A DNA stretch of 64,000 bases, taken from the NCBI GenBank assembly GCA_037974665.1, contig CM075770.1, positions 59,655,850 to 59,719,849 of the forward strand, given 5' to 3'. The notes beneath the pieces are model-generated. The model made no database searches. It saw only the letters and a list, made by a program, of their open reading frames with translations, and was not told where the DNA came from. The position numbers and the translations under genes are program-made. This stretch comes from Ehretia macrophylla (Eukaryota > Streptophyta > Magnoliopsida > Boraginales > Ehretiaceae). Positions 34,171-47,430 of the stretch are shown one piece after another (position 1 is the stretch's first letter; each line of letters starts with the position of its first letter).

Positions 34171-37100
34171 TGTGAGGACCGACCCCGAATAACGTATGTT
34201 ACCTTCATTTGCGTGCCATAGACCAAGAATGATATGACTGACCTTGGATTACGTGCCCTGTCTTGGTTTTCATGCATGCCTCGTTATATGTGCCTTAACC
34301 TAGAATTGTGTGTCCTAATCCTTGATATACGTGCAATACCTAGATAAACGTGCCATGACCTTAATTTACGTGCGAGACCTCGATTTACGTGTGTTTCTTC
34401 GTTTCATGTGCATTAACCTTGAACTACATGCTTTAACCTAGGTTTAAGAGTCGTGTCTTGAATTACGTGCATTACATTGAATTACGTGCCTTATTTTGGT
34501 CTACGTTCATTCACCTAGGGTTGCGTGTGTTAGCATTAGAATCCGTGCACTTATCTTGAAGTACATGCATTAGTCTTGAAGTTTGTGTCTTACCTCGTAG
34601 TTCGTGTCTACCTCGTAATTCGTGCCCTAGACCTAGAAATCCATGCCACCACGTTAATCAAGAAAGAATCCTACACAAAGCACTAGACTATAAAATAATC
34701 TTACAAACACCACTAACTATTATTATAATCCTAATTCAAATCTCTACAAAATCCACTAACACCTAAATATTATATTTTAAACTCACTACAAGACAAAATC
34801 TCACAAACCTCTAAACATATCCTATATTCTATTCTACCTAAAATCCCTAAATACCCAACATTCTCTTACACACATGCTAAAACAATTCAAAAGATGACAC
34901 AAAATCAGATTTTTGCATGCCCAAGGCCAACATTTGCATCAACAATTGCAAAAGCTTCTATTTTCTCTCATTTCTCTCACTCTCCTCACATTTCTCTCTC
35001 TCCCTCTCATTCTTCTCTCTCAATCTCGGTTTTGGCTGATTCTATTCACTTCACAACTCATCTTCATCATCCTAAGGCCATTCAAGGCAATCCCAAGCAA
35101 AGGAAAGCAAGTAGTTAGCTCAAAAGATGCATACAAGCACATAGAGTCTTCATTTCGGCCCTAGGTGAGTTTTTAAGCTTCCATTTCTTTTCTTCTTGTT
35201 CTAACCTCATGCATGTACTAAGAGCTTGGTCACTAAGCTAGGAAAAATAGAGAAAATCTAGTTGGAATCTCGGCTAGGCAAAGGAGAAGAAGAAAATTGT
35301 GCTTCAACAAGTTTTGTGCATCTTCTTGGTTGATTGCTAAGGTGAGGGCTAAAACCTTTTGAAAATCCTTCAAAAATTCACATGCATGCTCATAAATGTA
35401 TGTCTTTGCTTCTGTACTTGAGTTATATGTTCGTTCATAAGCTTTTGCAACCATGCATGGCAAGATCTTGGCTTGAAATTGATGATAGGTGAAGTCGGAT
35501 TGTTGACAGCTCTCTGACCAGTTTGTTTCGAGGTAAGTTTAGCTAGGAAAATGATGTTGAAAATGCATGAAAATTGGTAGGTGACTAGTTTTTCCAGTTT
35601 TGAACATTTTTCGCAGAAATAGGCCGAAGCTAATTTTGACTCTATGTCCTCAGAATAGCAAATCTTTAAAATGTGTCCAAATCTGGAAATCTGGAAAAAA
35701 TGAATCAGGTTTTAGCAGATGCACTGACCTTGTAGAACAAACCAGATTTGACTTAGTAAATGATGTCCAAAATGCATGAAATTTGGTTTACTGCTATATT
35801 TTTCAGTTCTGGACATTTTTGTCAGAAATGGACTAAGGCTAAATCTGACCCTAAGGACCTCAAAAACGTCAATTATCGAAATGTGTGCAAATCCGGACAG
35901 TTTTGTGCTATCCCACTGTTTCGGCTATAACTAATGATCTCAAACTCCAAATGATGCAAAGTTTGTTTCTGATTTTAGTTCACTTCTTAAGATTTAATTT
36001 GACATCTTATTCACTGGAATTGGAGATTGGTTGCTTATCTTAATGATTGTGAGAAAACAGCCTATTGCAGTAAGGGTTTCACTTAGTGTTATGCTTAGAA
36101 AAATTGGTGTGACTCCTCTTGTTGAATTAAATGCTTGGGATTGTAGCTTTGGGATGTTGTGTGGACAGTTTTGAATGTTTGATGATGTTGAATTAAATGA
36201 TGCATGGCTTGAGATTGACTTTGAGTTGGTTTGAGGCTCAAATTGCATGAATATGCACGAAATGGAAACCCTAATGACTAGGTAGTTTTGCTAAGTGTTG
36301 ATCATTTGGATATTGTGTGGAATTATATGTTTAGTAGGTTGCCCGTAAATGCCTTTATAGTCCTAAATGTGATTTTTATCATTGCATGTTAACAAATAGG
36401 CTTTTTTTTGCGCCCGAACCCACGTAGATGTTATTGCTTGTTGAATAATCTTATTACTTGATCATGTGGACTTCGTAATGAGTTATATGGCTTGATTTAC
36501 ATGTGTTACATGGCTGCCCGTTTAATGTTCATATAACTCTATATGCCTTTCAAGTGAAATTACTTGTCTTATCGTGCCCTGCCTGTTTACTTGTCAATGT
36601 GCAATCTTATGACTGTCCGGAGGCAACCTACTTTGTTGAACTCCTAACGTGATATGTTAATGTCATAAATGTGCACTGCATACAAGGTTGCAACATTTCC
36701 TGTCGGCGTGGTAGCGATCACGCACACCGGGCGGCATTGGGCTTACCGGTGCACCCGTGACTACCACTGTCCCATTCCCTCTCTCGCTTGGGGGCTAGAC
36801 TTCCTCGGAGAGTTGGGTCATAGGATTTCGGGGTACATCCGGAGTACACCCACCTGGCGTGTTTGGGGAATGATTTGAAATCGGCCGCAACAACTGATTC
36901 TGGAACTAATTTGAGAGTAAAAGCTCACTGTATCATTTACTATGTGTATAAGTACTCTCTCTTGGTTCCTAGAGAACCTCGGGGATGAAAGACTAGTATT
37001 TATGTTCCTGTACTTATATTATTGTTATATTCATGCTTGCAAAAGGATTTCATAAGTTGAACTGGAAAATGAGTTTCAAAACCTATTTCTCGTTTCCCCT

Positions 37101-37837
37101 CGTTGAGTTCATAAGGACTCACCCTCTTTTATCATCTCAGGTGAAGAAGATCCAGAACAGGTACCCAAGGACGGTGTGCCTAACGATGAATGCTTGGAGT
37201 GATTGCCTGTCTTGTGTGCTTTGCGTGATTGTGGCTACTTGTGAACTTTATGCTACTTGAAGACTATTTCCTTTATGTTGCTTGTTATTTGTAATGTAAA
37301 AGACCCCCGTTGTAATTTGGGGTCTAATTTTGGTTTGTACTGATATTGCTAGACAGACACTAGCCACTACTATGGTCATTTTGCTATTATTACTGCTAGT
37401 ATATGTAATAGGAATATGAAGCATTAGGTAAAGGCTAAGTAAAATGAACCAACCAAATCTTAAGCAGGTACACGTTATTAAGCTAAGATCAACAGGTACT
37501 TTTGTAACGAGGATAAACAAACAAACGAGACATAGCATCATGCTAGGTTATAAATCAAACGAGACGTCGAAATAACCAATAGGCAATTCAATTGATGTTA
37601 AATGGTAATCCTAGTTGGGAACGAAATTGTGATTGTAAAAATTTGAGGGGTTTAGAGAATTAGGCCAAACCAAAGAGCCCAATTACAGCCGTTATGCTGC
37701 CGATTTTCCAGAAAATTTTGGAGTTTAAGCCAAAACGTTAAGTGTTAAATCTTCATGAATGGTTAAGTACGAGACGCAACTTGAATGATTAGATCACACC
37801 CTAGTCTAACCTTTATAGGCCGGGTTGGGGCGTGACA
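34171..37837 (+). mobile_element. 5' LTR of E2
   Basis: Starts TGTGAGGACC and ends GGGGCGTGACA. Contents follow the E1 LTR: CGTGCC-type repeats, TATAAAAT at 34689-34696, a CT-rich tract at about 34967-35027, a CACCGG...CCGGTG hairpin near 36725-36752 and an AGACCCC...GGGGTCT hairpin at 37301-37325. No reading frame of note. Confidence 0.93.
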
Positions 37838-37851
37838 CCTTATAACTAGAA

Positions 37852-37863
37852 TGGTATCAGAGC
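37852..37863 (+). other. Primer-binding site of E2 (initiator Met tRNA)
   Basis: TGGTATCAGAGC lies 14 bases after the 5' LTR. It is the standard plant initiator-Met-tRNA primer site for minus-strand DNA synthesis. E3 has the same site at the same spacing (reverse, 50295-50306). Confidence 0.9.
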
Positions 37864-40662
37864 TTAGTTTACTAACTAGGCATTAGTCGGGTTCAACTCT
37901 CGGACCGTAGGTAGAAGCCCTAAAGTAATTATGATGACTTGTTTGTATGTATTAATATGTGTTAATGTGCTTTAATTGCTTTAAGTATCGAATATTATAT
38001 GCCTTTGTGGACCATATGTACTCTGTATCATGCACACTGACACATTCTCAATGATGCATGCATGCTTTTATACTCCTTCCTTGATACATGTACATGTTAT
38101 ATAACCGTGAATGACTGGTTATACATATAGATAGTTAGGATTAAGACTTTCAGGGAAGTGAATTTGTGCAGGACGAACGAAAATGCTCGGTTAGAGATTT
38201 CTCGCATCTTCACAGGTCTCGATTGATCGTATGTATTATTGGATATGCATATATAAAATGCGTAGCACATGTATATATGTTGAGGTAAAGTTATCCCCTT
38301 ATCTTTGGAACACTCATACCTATGATTAAGTTATCAATTTTATGGCTATGAAGTTTTGATTCCGATAAACCGTTCTTCTCATTGTGGTTCAAGAATAAAT
38401 GTTAAGGGCATACAACTTTCCTTAGATATAAGAATATACTATTGGACATGTGGAGTAGTATATATATATTCATATGCTTATAATGGAAGTGTGACTTAGG
38501 AGTTGCCTTTGAATTAAATTCTTATATCTTGAAATGGTATAATAGACTATTTATATGTTTGAATCCTTACTTGATTGGAGTTAAGCATCGTTGAACCTAA
38601 AAAGGTGTATATTAACAAGTTTCAAGTTCACTCAATGGTAAGATTGTGACTTAGAAATTAAGAGATGAACTCATGGAAATTGACGATAGGGGTTAGATTA
38701 TTAAGGCGTTAATAGTGTGTTTAAGTAACTTAACAATGGATAACCTCAAGACATGTAGCCAACACTGGAGACTAAGTTTAACAAGGTTGATGAATCTTTA
38801 GTATAACAAGATATGGGGATATTGGAATCGAGGAACTAACGTAACTAGAACTCGTGTTCGGAAGACTACACCTAAATGTTCGGTCGAATGGAAGTGTAAG
38901 GTATTGAATTATGTATTGGATGACTAATGTTGCTAAGGTCCTAAGTTGGCTATTGGTGATATTAAGAATCATGGTATCAAATTGTTTCCCCTCGGATTTA
39001 GTTGTGATTATGCGAAGTAAGACGATGGACCTAGTATATAAACCATGGAAATGAGATTAAAGCATCTGGTTGCAAAGTGGAGTCGTTAGGATATGATTAG
39101 TAATCCTAAATAGCTAACAGTGAGTATGCATGATGATTCATGGTGAACCCTAGGACCTAAGGTCATTGAGACTTGATGCTCTTAGCTAGTTGAACATGTA
39201 ATTGAAGAGAGTAAGATTCCATATAGTTAAGATAGAGATGAATTAGAGTCATGATGACCCAAGAGACTGCTGTTAGACAACCGTATTAAGTGCACCATTT
39301 CACATCTAGAAATTAGTCGTTGGTAGACTTCGAATCGTGGTCGTTAAATGGAGGGCGGATCTTGTAGTGATAGTTAAATGAGTCGTTGACTACTTTTGAA
39401 GTTCTATTAGATTATATTGTGGTTATAATTCTTATGTTGACACGGCCTTGAAGTTATTTTGTGTAACAAGCAACTTGGATTAGTATGGTAAGTATCTTAT
39501 GAGCTAGATCATTTCGGTACCCATTAATAGTCCTAGGATTGTTGTTGTACGACCGGTAACCTAGTAGAGAATTGATCTCACTTACATGGCTATGAACCTA
39601 GCTTAGTAACATTAATGTTGAAGATATATTGGTGGGCATTAAATGTTCAAAGGAATGACTAGTTCGCTAAGTGAGTAGGACCATTGTCTCCTTAAGTATG
39701 ACATAACATTGGGTTGAGGTGAGTAAAATTTATTTGAGATTGAAACTATTCGCCTTAGGATCCTTGGTTAAGATTAAAAGAAAATTCTGAAGCCTCGTGA
39801 CTTGAAGATAGGGATTTGAATAAGGAAATAAATTGTGGATTACGAGTTGATGAATTTACTTGTAAGAGTTGAACTAGTGCGACATGATCAGTTTACCCAT
39901 GCAATTTCAATGGCATTTGTTGGTGATACTTAATAAACCTTAGAATTCGCGTTTAATGAATCTCAACGGTCTTTCTCCTTGATTACGAGCGTGAAGGTTA
40001 ATGAAGCTGGGAATGGATGTTAGTGAATAGGAGCTTATAACCGGAAGACTAGTCATTAGAAGATTTACTAATCCAATGTACCTTCAAGATAAGAACTATG
40101 ATACTACCGATAGATGACGACTTGAGATGAATTAGTTTGTTTGGTGAGTTCAACCTGAAAATAGGGTCGTATCGTGGGAATAATCCATAACATGTGTATG
40201 TCCTACGTGCTAACAATTTTGAAGCTAGTAGATAGGATATGTAAATCAGATATAGACCTATCATCTTGAAATTAGCGTATGTCACCCTAGGATCATGGAA
40301 TTATTGTGATATTCCTTTTGAGGTATGAATGCAAGATTGATACAACATGAGTCATGATTTTGGAGTTATAGTTATATTGTTAGAATACCGATGCAGCTTT
40401 GATGACTATGTTTGGAGATTCTAACCTTAGTTAATGAACTCGACCTTAAGATCAATTGGAGAAAATAGAGTTGTTCAAAGGAACGAACTGTAAATGTAGG
40501 GGTCACACCGAATTAAATGATTGGAGAAAGCTAGGAAGTGAATTCGTTGTGGTAAGAGAGATCACAGAGCAAAGGACGACACGGAGTTGGAATATAACAA
40601 TGGTCGGAATCCGTCTAAATGACCTCAATAGGCAAGAATGAATTTCGGGACGAAATTCTTTT

Positions 40663-40675
40663 AAGGAGGGGAGGA
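40663..40675 (+). other. Polypurine tract of E2
   Basis: AAGGAGGGGAGGA lies directly before the 3' LTR and is identical to that of E1. Confidence 0.88.
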
Positions 40676-43465
40676 TGTGAGGGTCGACCCCGAATAACAT
40701 ATGTTACCTTGATTTGCGTGCCATAGACCAAGAATGATATGACTGACCTTGGATTACGTGCCCTGTCTTGGTTTTCATGCATGCCTCGTTATACGTGCCT
40801 TAACATAGAATTGTGTGCCCTAATCCTCGATATACATGCGATACTAAGATAAACGTGCCATGACCTTTTTTTACGTGCGAGACCTAGATTTACGTGTGTC
40901 TCTTCGTTTCGTGTGTATTAACCTTGAACTGCGTGCTTTAACCTAGGTTTAAGATTCGTGTCTTGAATTACGTGCATTGCATTGAATTACGTGCCTTATT
41001 TTGGTCTACGTTCATTCACCTAGGGTTGCGTGTGTTAGCATTAGAATCCGTGCACTTATCTTGAAGTACGTGCATTAGTCTTGAAGTTCGTGTCTTACCT
41101 CGTAGTTCGTGTCTACCTCGTAATTCGTGCCCTAGACTTAGGAATCCGTTTCACCATGTTAATCAAGAAAGAATCCTACACAAAGCACTAGACTATAAAA
41201 TAATCTTACAACACCACTAACTATTATTATAATCCTAATTCAAATCTCTACAAAATCCACTAACACCTAAATATTATATTTTAAACTCACTACAAGACAA
41301 AATCTCACAAACCTCTAAACATATCCTATATTCTATTCTACCTAAAATCCCTAAATACCCAACATTCTCTTACGCACATGCTAAAACAATTCAAAAGATG
41401 ACACAAAATCAGATTTTTGCATGCCCAAGGCTCATTTGCATCAACAATTGCAAACACTTCTATTTTCTCTCATTTCTCTCACTCTCCTCACATTTCTCTC
41501 TCTCCCTCTTATTCTTCTCTCTCAATCTCAGTTTTGGCTGATTCTCTTCACTTCACAACTCATCTTCATCATCCTAAGGCCATTCAAGGCAAGCCCAAGC
41601 AAAGGAAAGCAAGTAGTCAGCTCAAAAGATGCATACAAGCACATAGAGTCTTCATTTCGGCCCTAGGTGAGTTTTTAAGCTTCCATTTCTTTTCTTCTTG
41701 TTCTAACCTCATGCATGTACTAAGAGCTTGGTCACTAAGCTAGGAAAAATAGAGAAAATCTAGTTGGAATCTCGGCTAGGCAAAGGAGAAGAAGAAAATT
41801 GTGCTTCAACAAGTTTTGTGCATCTTCTTGGTTGATTGCTAAGGTGAGGGCTAAAACCTTTTGAAAATCCTTCAAAAATTCACATGCATGCTCATAAATG
41901 TATGTCTTTGCTTCTGTACTTGAGTTATATGTTCGTTCATAAGCTTTTGCAACCATGCATGGCAAGATCTTGGCTTGAAAGTGATGATAGGTGAAGTCGG
42001 ATTGTTGATAGCTCTCTGACCAGTTTGTTTCGAGGTACGTTTAGCTAGGAAAATGATGTTTAAAATGCATGAAAATTGGTTGGTGACTAGTTTTTCCAGT
42101 TTTGAACATTTTTTCGCAGATATAGGCTGAAGCTAATATCGACTCTAAGGTCCTCAAAATGGCAAATCATTAAAATGTGTCCAAATCTAGAAATCTGGAA
42201 AAATGAAGCAGGTTTTGGCATATGCACTGACCTTGTAGAACGAACTAGATTTGACTTAGTAAATGACATCCAAAATTCATGAAATTTGGTGTGCTGCTAT
42301 ATTTTCAGTTCGGGACATTTTTTTCATAAATGGACTAAGTGTAAATCTGACCCTAAGGACCTCAAAAGCGGCAATTATTGAAATGTGTGCAAATCTGGAC
42401 AGTTTTGTGCTATCCCACTGTTTCGGCTATAACTATTGCTCCCAAACTCCAAATGATGCAAGGTTTGTTTCTGATTTTAGTTCACTTATTAAGATTTAAT
42501 TTGACATCTTATTCACTGGAATTGGAGATTGTTTGCTTATCTTAATGATTGTGAGAAAACAGCCTATTGCAGTAAGGGTTTCACTTAGTGTTATGATTAG
42601 AAAAATTGTTGTGACTCCTCTTGTTGAATTTAATGCTTGGGATTGTAGCTTCAGGATGTTGTGTGGACTGTTTTGAATGTTTGAGGATGTTGAATTAAAT
42701 GATGCATGGCTTGAGATTGACTTTGAGTTGGTTTGAGGCTCAAATTGCACGAATATGCAGGAAATGGAAACCCTAATGACTAGGTAGTTTTGCTAAGTGT
42801 TGATCATTTGGATATTGTGTGGAATTATATGTTTAGTAGGCTGCCCGTAAATTCCTTTATAGTCCTAAATGTGATTTTGATCATTGCATGTTGACAAATA
42901 GGCTTTTCTTGTGCCCGAACCCACGTAGATGTTATTGCTTGTTGAATAATCTTATTACTTGATCATGTGGACTTCGTAATGAGTTATATGGCTTGATTTA
43001 CATGTGTTACATGGCTGCCCGTTTAATGTTCATATAACTCTATATGCCTTTCAAGTGAAATTACTTGTCTTATCGTGCCCTGCCTGTTTACTTGTCAATG
43101 TGCAATCTTATGACTGTCCGGAGGCAACCTACTTTGTTGAACTCCTAACGTGATATGTTAATGTCATAAATGTGCACTGCATACAAGGTTGCAACATTTC
43201 CTGTCGGCGTGGTAGCGCTCACGCACACCGGGCAACATCGGGCTTGCCAGTGCACCCGTGACTACCACTGTCCCATTCCCTCTCTCGCTTGGGGGCTAGA
43301 CTTCCTTGGAGAGTTGGGTCATAGGATTTCGGGGTACATCCGGAGTACACCCACCTGGCGTGTTTGGGGAATGATTTCAAGTCGACCGCAACAACTGATT
43401 CTGGAACTGATCTGAGAGCAAAAGCTCACTGTATCCTTTACTATGTGTATAAGTACTCTCGCTTG
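40676..43465 (+). mobile_element. 3' LTR of E2, left part
   Basis: 2790 bp starting TGTGAGGGTC, colinear with the 5' LTR (TATA-like box at 41194-41201). It stops at GCTTG (43461-43465), where the oppositely oriented E3 begins. The rest resumes at 54271. Confidence 0.93.
43461..43465. repeat. Left target-site duplication of E3 (GCTTG)
   Basis: GCTTG flanks E3 on both sides (also 54271-54275). A perfect 5-bp duplication is the expected footprint of LTR-retrotransposon integrase, and it fixes the ends of E3. Confidence 0.95.
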
Positions 43466-46400
43466 TGTCACGCCCCAACCCGGGCTATAAAGGTTAGACT
43501 AGGGTATGATCTAAAGTTCTAGACACGTCACATACTTAACCGATTATGAAGATTTAACATTTAACGTTTTGGCCTAAACTCCAAAATTTTTTGAAAAACC
43601 GGCAGCATAACGGCTGTAATTGGGCTCCTTGGTTAGACCTAATTCTCTAAACGCCTCAATTTTTCCAATCATTAATCCAATTCCATTAAGGACTCCTATT
43701 TGTCACCAACCAATTTGCCTACTAGTTTATCTTGAAAGTCTCGTTTGGTTAATAAGCCTAACATGATAACTATGTCCCGTTTATTTGTCAATTTCCTATC
43801 AAGCGAGTACCTATTCTCCTTTAGTTTGCAAATGAGCACCTAAGTGAAATTAGATAGAATTAACTTTGTTGATTGTTCATCTAGTGGTTTGAATGCCTAT
43901 GATAACTACTAATTAAGAAAATGAAAGCAAACAACCAAATAAAAGTTCGTCCAGTTATAGATAGTACAATCCCAGAATTAGACCCAAATTACAATAGGGT
44001 CATTTACATCAATAAAATGAATAGTTTGCAATCAAACACAACATCCATATAGCAACTACTTTCAGGCAAAGCACAAAAGCACGTAGGGACAGGAAATCAC
44101 TCCAAGGAATCATCGTTAGGCACATCGTCCTCGGGTACCTGTTCTTGATCTTCTTCACCTAAGATGATAAAAGAGGGTGAGTCATTATGAACTCAGCGAG
44201 GGGGAACGAGAAATAGGTTTTGAAACTCATTTTCTGGTTCAACTTATGAAAACTCATTTTTTGAAAACATGTCACGTATTACAAATAATAAGGTACGCAA
44301 ATATATGAAACAAATCGAGTAACGGATACAAAGTAAGGGAACATAAATACCAGTGTTTCCTCCCCGAGGTTTTCTAGGAACCAAGCGAGAGTACTTACAT
44401 ATAAGTACAGGAACAGGAATACCAGTCTTTCCTCCCCGAGGTTCTCTAGGAACCAAGCGAGAGTACTTATACACATAGTAAAAAGGATACGGTGAGCATT
44501 TGCTCTCAATATCAATTTCGATTCATTTGGTGCGGTCGACTTCAATAATCCACTTATCGCTCCCAATTGGGTGTACTCCGGATGTACCCTGAAACCTACG
44601 ACCCAACTCTCCGAGGGTGGAATGCCAAGCGAGAGAGGGAATTGGACCATGGTAGTCACAGGAGCACCGGCAAGCCCTATGCCGCCCGGCGTTCGTGAAA
44701 CGCTACCATGCCACAATGAAAGGTTGTAATCTCGTATGCAATGCACATTTATAACATTTAACATATCACATTAGGAGGACAACAAAGTAGGTTGCCTCCG
44801 AGCAAGTATATGATCACATTTTGACATATTGGCATATAAGGCGTTGTAAGAACATATAATCATTTCATATATCCATTTGAAAGCAATTAAACTTTAATGG
44901 GCAGCCAAGTAATCATGTTCAAATAAACCATTGAATATCTTTTAACAATTCACATTAGGAGGACAACAAAGTAGGTTGCCTCCGAGCAATTTCAAGATCA
45001 CATATTGCCAAGTAAACGAATGAGGCATGGTTGACATGAAATTTCACTTTGTAGAACACATAGAGTCATATGAACATTAAACGGGCAGCCATGTAACACA
45101 TGCAAGTCAAGCCATATAACTCATTTCGAAGTCCACGTAATCAAGTGATACGATTATTCAACATGCAACAACATCTACGTGGGTTCGGATGCAAGAAAAG
45201 CCTATTTGTCAACATGCAATGATCAAAATTACATTTAAGCTTATAAGACATTTACGGGCAGCCCACTAAGCATATAATTTCCACACAATATCCAAATGAT
45301 CAACACTTAGCAAGACTACCTAGTCATTAGGGTTTCCGTTTCATGCTTAACCATGTGATTAAACCCTAAGTCAACTCAAGTTCATTCACAAGTCATGCAT
45401 CATTCAATTCAAACATCCTCAAGTACTCAAAACAGTCCACACAACATCCCAACACCACAATTCCAAGCAATTAGCACCACAAGAGAGGTTACAACAATTT
45501 TCCAAGCATATAGCTAAGTGAAACCTTTACTGCAATAGGCTGTTTTCTCACAATCAATAGGATAATCAAAAAATCTCCAAATCCAGTGAATAAGATGTCA
45601 AATTAAATATTGAGAAGTTAACTAAAATTATAAACAAACCTTGCATCAATTGGAGTTCAGAATCATTAGTTATGGCCGAAACAGTGAGGTAACACAAAAC
45701 TGTCCAGATTTGCACACTTTTCAGAAATTGACGTTTTTGAGGTCCTTAGGGTCAGTTTTAGCTTTGGTCCATTTCTGAAAAAATGGTTCAGAACTGAAAA
45801 ATATAGCAGAACACCAAATTTCATTCATTTTGAACAACATTTACTAAGTCAAATATGGTTCGTTCCATAAGGTCAGTGCATCTGCCAAAACCTGCTTCAT
45901 TTCTCCAGATTTCCAGATTTGGTCACATTTTAAAGATTTGCCATTTTGAGGACCTTAGAGTCAACATTAGCTTCGGCCTATTTCTGGGAAAAATGTTAAA
46001 AACTGTCCAAACTAGTCACCCACAAATTTTCAAGCATTTTAAATATCATTTGCTTAGCTAAACTTACCTCGAACAGACTGGTCAGAGAGCTGTCATCCAT
46101 TTCGACTTCACCTAGCATCATTTTCAAGCCAAGATCTTGCCATGCATGGTTGTTTAAGCTTATGAACGACCATATAGCTCAAGTACAGAAGAAAATACAT
46201 ACATTTATGAGCATGCATGTGAGTTTTTAAAGAGTTTTCAAAAGGTTTTACCCCTCACCTTTGCACTCAACCCAAAAAATGCTCAAAACCTTGTTGAAGC
46301 TCAATTCTCTTCTTCTTCTTGCTTAGCTGAGATTCCAACTAGCTTTTCTCTATTTTTCCTAGCTTAGTGGTCAATCTCTTAGCATGTGCATGAGGTTAGA

Positions 46401-47417
46401 ACAAGAAGAAAAGAAATGGAAGCTTAAAAACTCACCAAGGCCGAAAATGCTGACTCAAAATGCTTGCATGTGTGTTTCTTCCATCCTAGCTTGCTTGGGT
46501 GAGATTCTTTGCTTGTGGCTTGTCTTGATGCACCATAGGATCAAGAGGATCAGCTAAGAAGAGGAGAGAACTCAGCCAAAAACGAAATGGAGAGAGAGAG
46601 TGAGAGGGAGAGAGAGAAAATGTGAGGAAAGTGAGAGAAATGAGAGAAAAATGAAGCTTTTGCAAAAGTTGATGCATATGTTGGCCTTGGGCATGCAAAA
46701 ATTCAGAATTGTGTCATCTTTTGAATTGTTTTAACATGGGCGTAAGAGAATAATCGGTATTTAGGGATTTAGGTAGAATAGAATATAGGATATGTTTAGA
46801 GGTTTGTGAGATTTTGTCTTGTAGTGAGTTTAAAATATAATATTTAGGTGTTAGTGGATTTTGTAGAGATTTGAATTAGGATTATAATAATAGTTAGTGG
46901 TGTTTGTAGGATTATTTTATAGTCTAGTGCTTTGTGTAGGATTCTTTATTGATTAGCGTGCGGGCACGCTTTTCTAAGTCTAGGGCACGCACTACGAGAC
47001 ACACACAAAAATCAATACATGGCACGAATCACGAGGTAGACACGAACTACAAGGTAAGACACGGACTTTAAGACTAATGCATGCAATCCTAGGTGAATGC
47101 ATGTAAACCAATGCAAGGCACGTAATTCAATGTAATGCACACAAATCGAGGTACGACTCTTAAACCTAGGTTAAGGTACGCAGTTCAAGGTTATGGCACA
47201 CGAAACGAGGTAACACACGTACATCGAGGTCAGGGCACGTATTTCTAGGTACCACGCATGAGTCGGGGATTAGGGCACACTATTCTAGGTCAAGGCACGT
47301 ATGATGAGGTATGCAAGAAAACCAAGACAGGACACGTAATCCAAGGTCGGTCATATAATTAGGGGTCTATGGCACGCAAATCAAGGTAACGCACGTTATT
47401 CAAGGTCGGGCCTTACA
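43466..47417 (-). mobile_element. 3' LTR of E3 (left on the plus strand)
   Basis: On the plus strand it starts TGTCACGCCCC and ends GGGCCTTACA beside the reversed polypurine tract. It carries the 72-bp tandem duplication (about 44350-44493), a 40-bp segment repeated at about 44766-44805 and 44951-44990, a GA-rich tract near 46588-46640 and the reversed TATA-like ATTTTATA at 46914-46921. A 161-codon frame at 44279-44764 is not conserved in frame in E1 or E2. Confidence 0.93.
44350..44493. repeat. 72-bp tandem duplication in the E3 LTR
   Basis: CCAGTGTTTCCTCCCC at 44350 recurs with one change at 44422, and the unit continues through AGCGAGAGTACTTA. The same pair with the same 72-bp period lies in the other E3 LTR from 51204. 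E1 and E2 LTRs have one copy, so the duplication arose in the E3 lineage before insertion. Confidence 0.9.
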
Positions 47418-47430
47418 TCCTCCCCTCCTT
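47418..47430 (-). other. Polypurine tract of E3
   Basis: Reverse complement of AAGGAGGGGAGGA, adjoining the LTR end at 47417. It is followed by the reversed GGGACGAAATTC stretch shared with E1 and E2. Confidence 0.88.

Larger units (their letters stand above)
37838..40675 (+). mobile_element. Internal region of E2, non-coding
   Basis: 2838 bp between the LTRs. No reading frame exceeds about 80 codons, and no Gag or Pol motif is visible on either strand. A short frame at 40456-40641 (61 codons) precedes the polypurine tract and could be the decayed end of an ancestral polyprotein, but it does not resemble a domain I can name. Relative to E1 and E3 it has a deletion of about 65 bp near 39020. 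Confidence 0.88.

Noticed and set aside
40456..40641. 61-codon frame just before the E2 polypurine tract as the remains of a polyprotein end
   Set aside because: The position suits the end of a Ty3/gypsy polyprotein, but the translation shows no recognisable integrase or chromodomain features and is broken in E1. Mentioned only as a possibility.
37838..40675. tRNA or other structured RNA genes in retroelement interiors and LTRs
   Set aside because: No cloverleaf or box A/B pair was found by eye. The only tRNA-related sequences are the 12-nt primer-binding sites.
44279..44764. 161-codon frame in one E3 LTR (and its copy at 51133-51618)
   Set aside because: The longest open frame in the window, and the 72-bp duplication keeps it in frame (24 codons). 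In the same part of the E1 and E2 LTRs a different frame is open and this one is not, and the two E3 copies are near-identical LTRs anyway.
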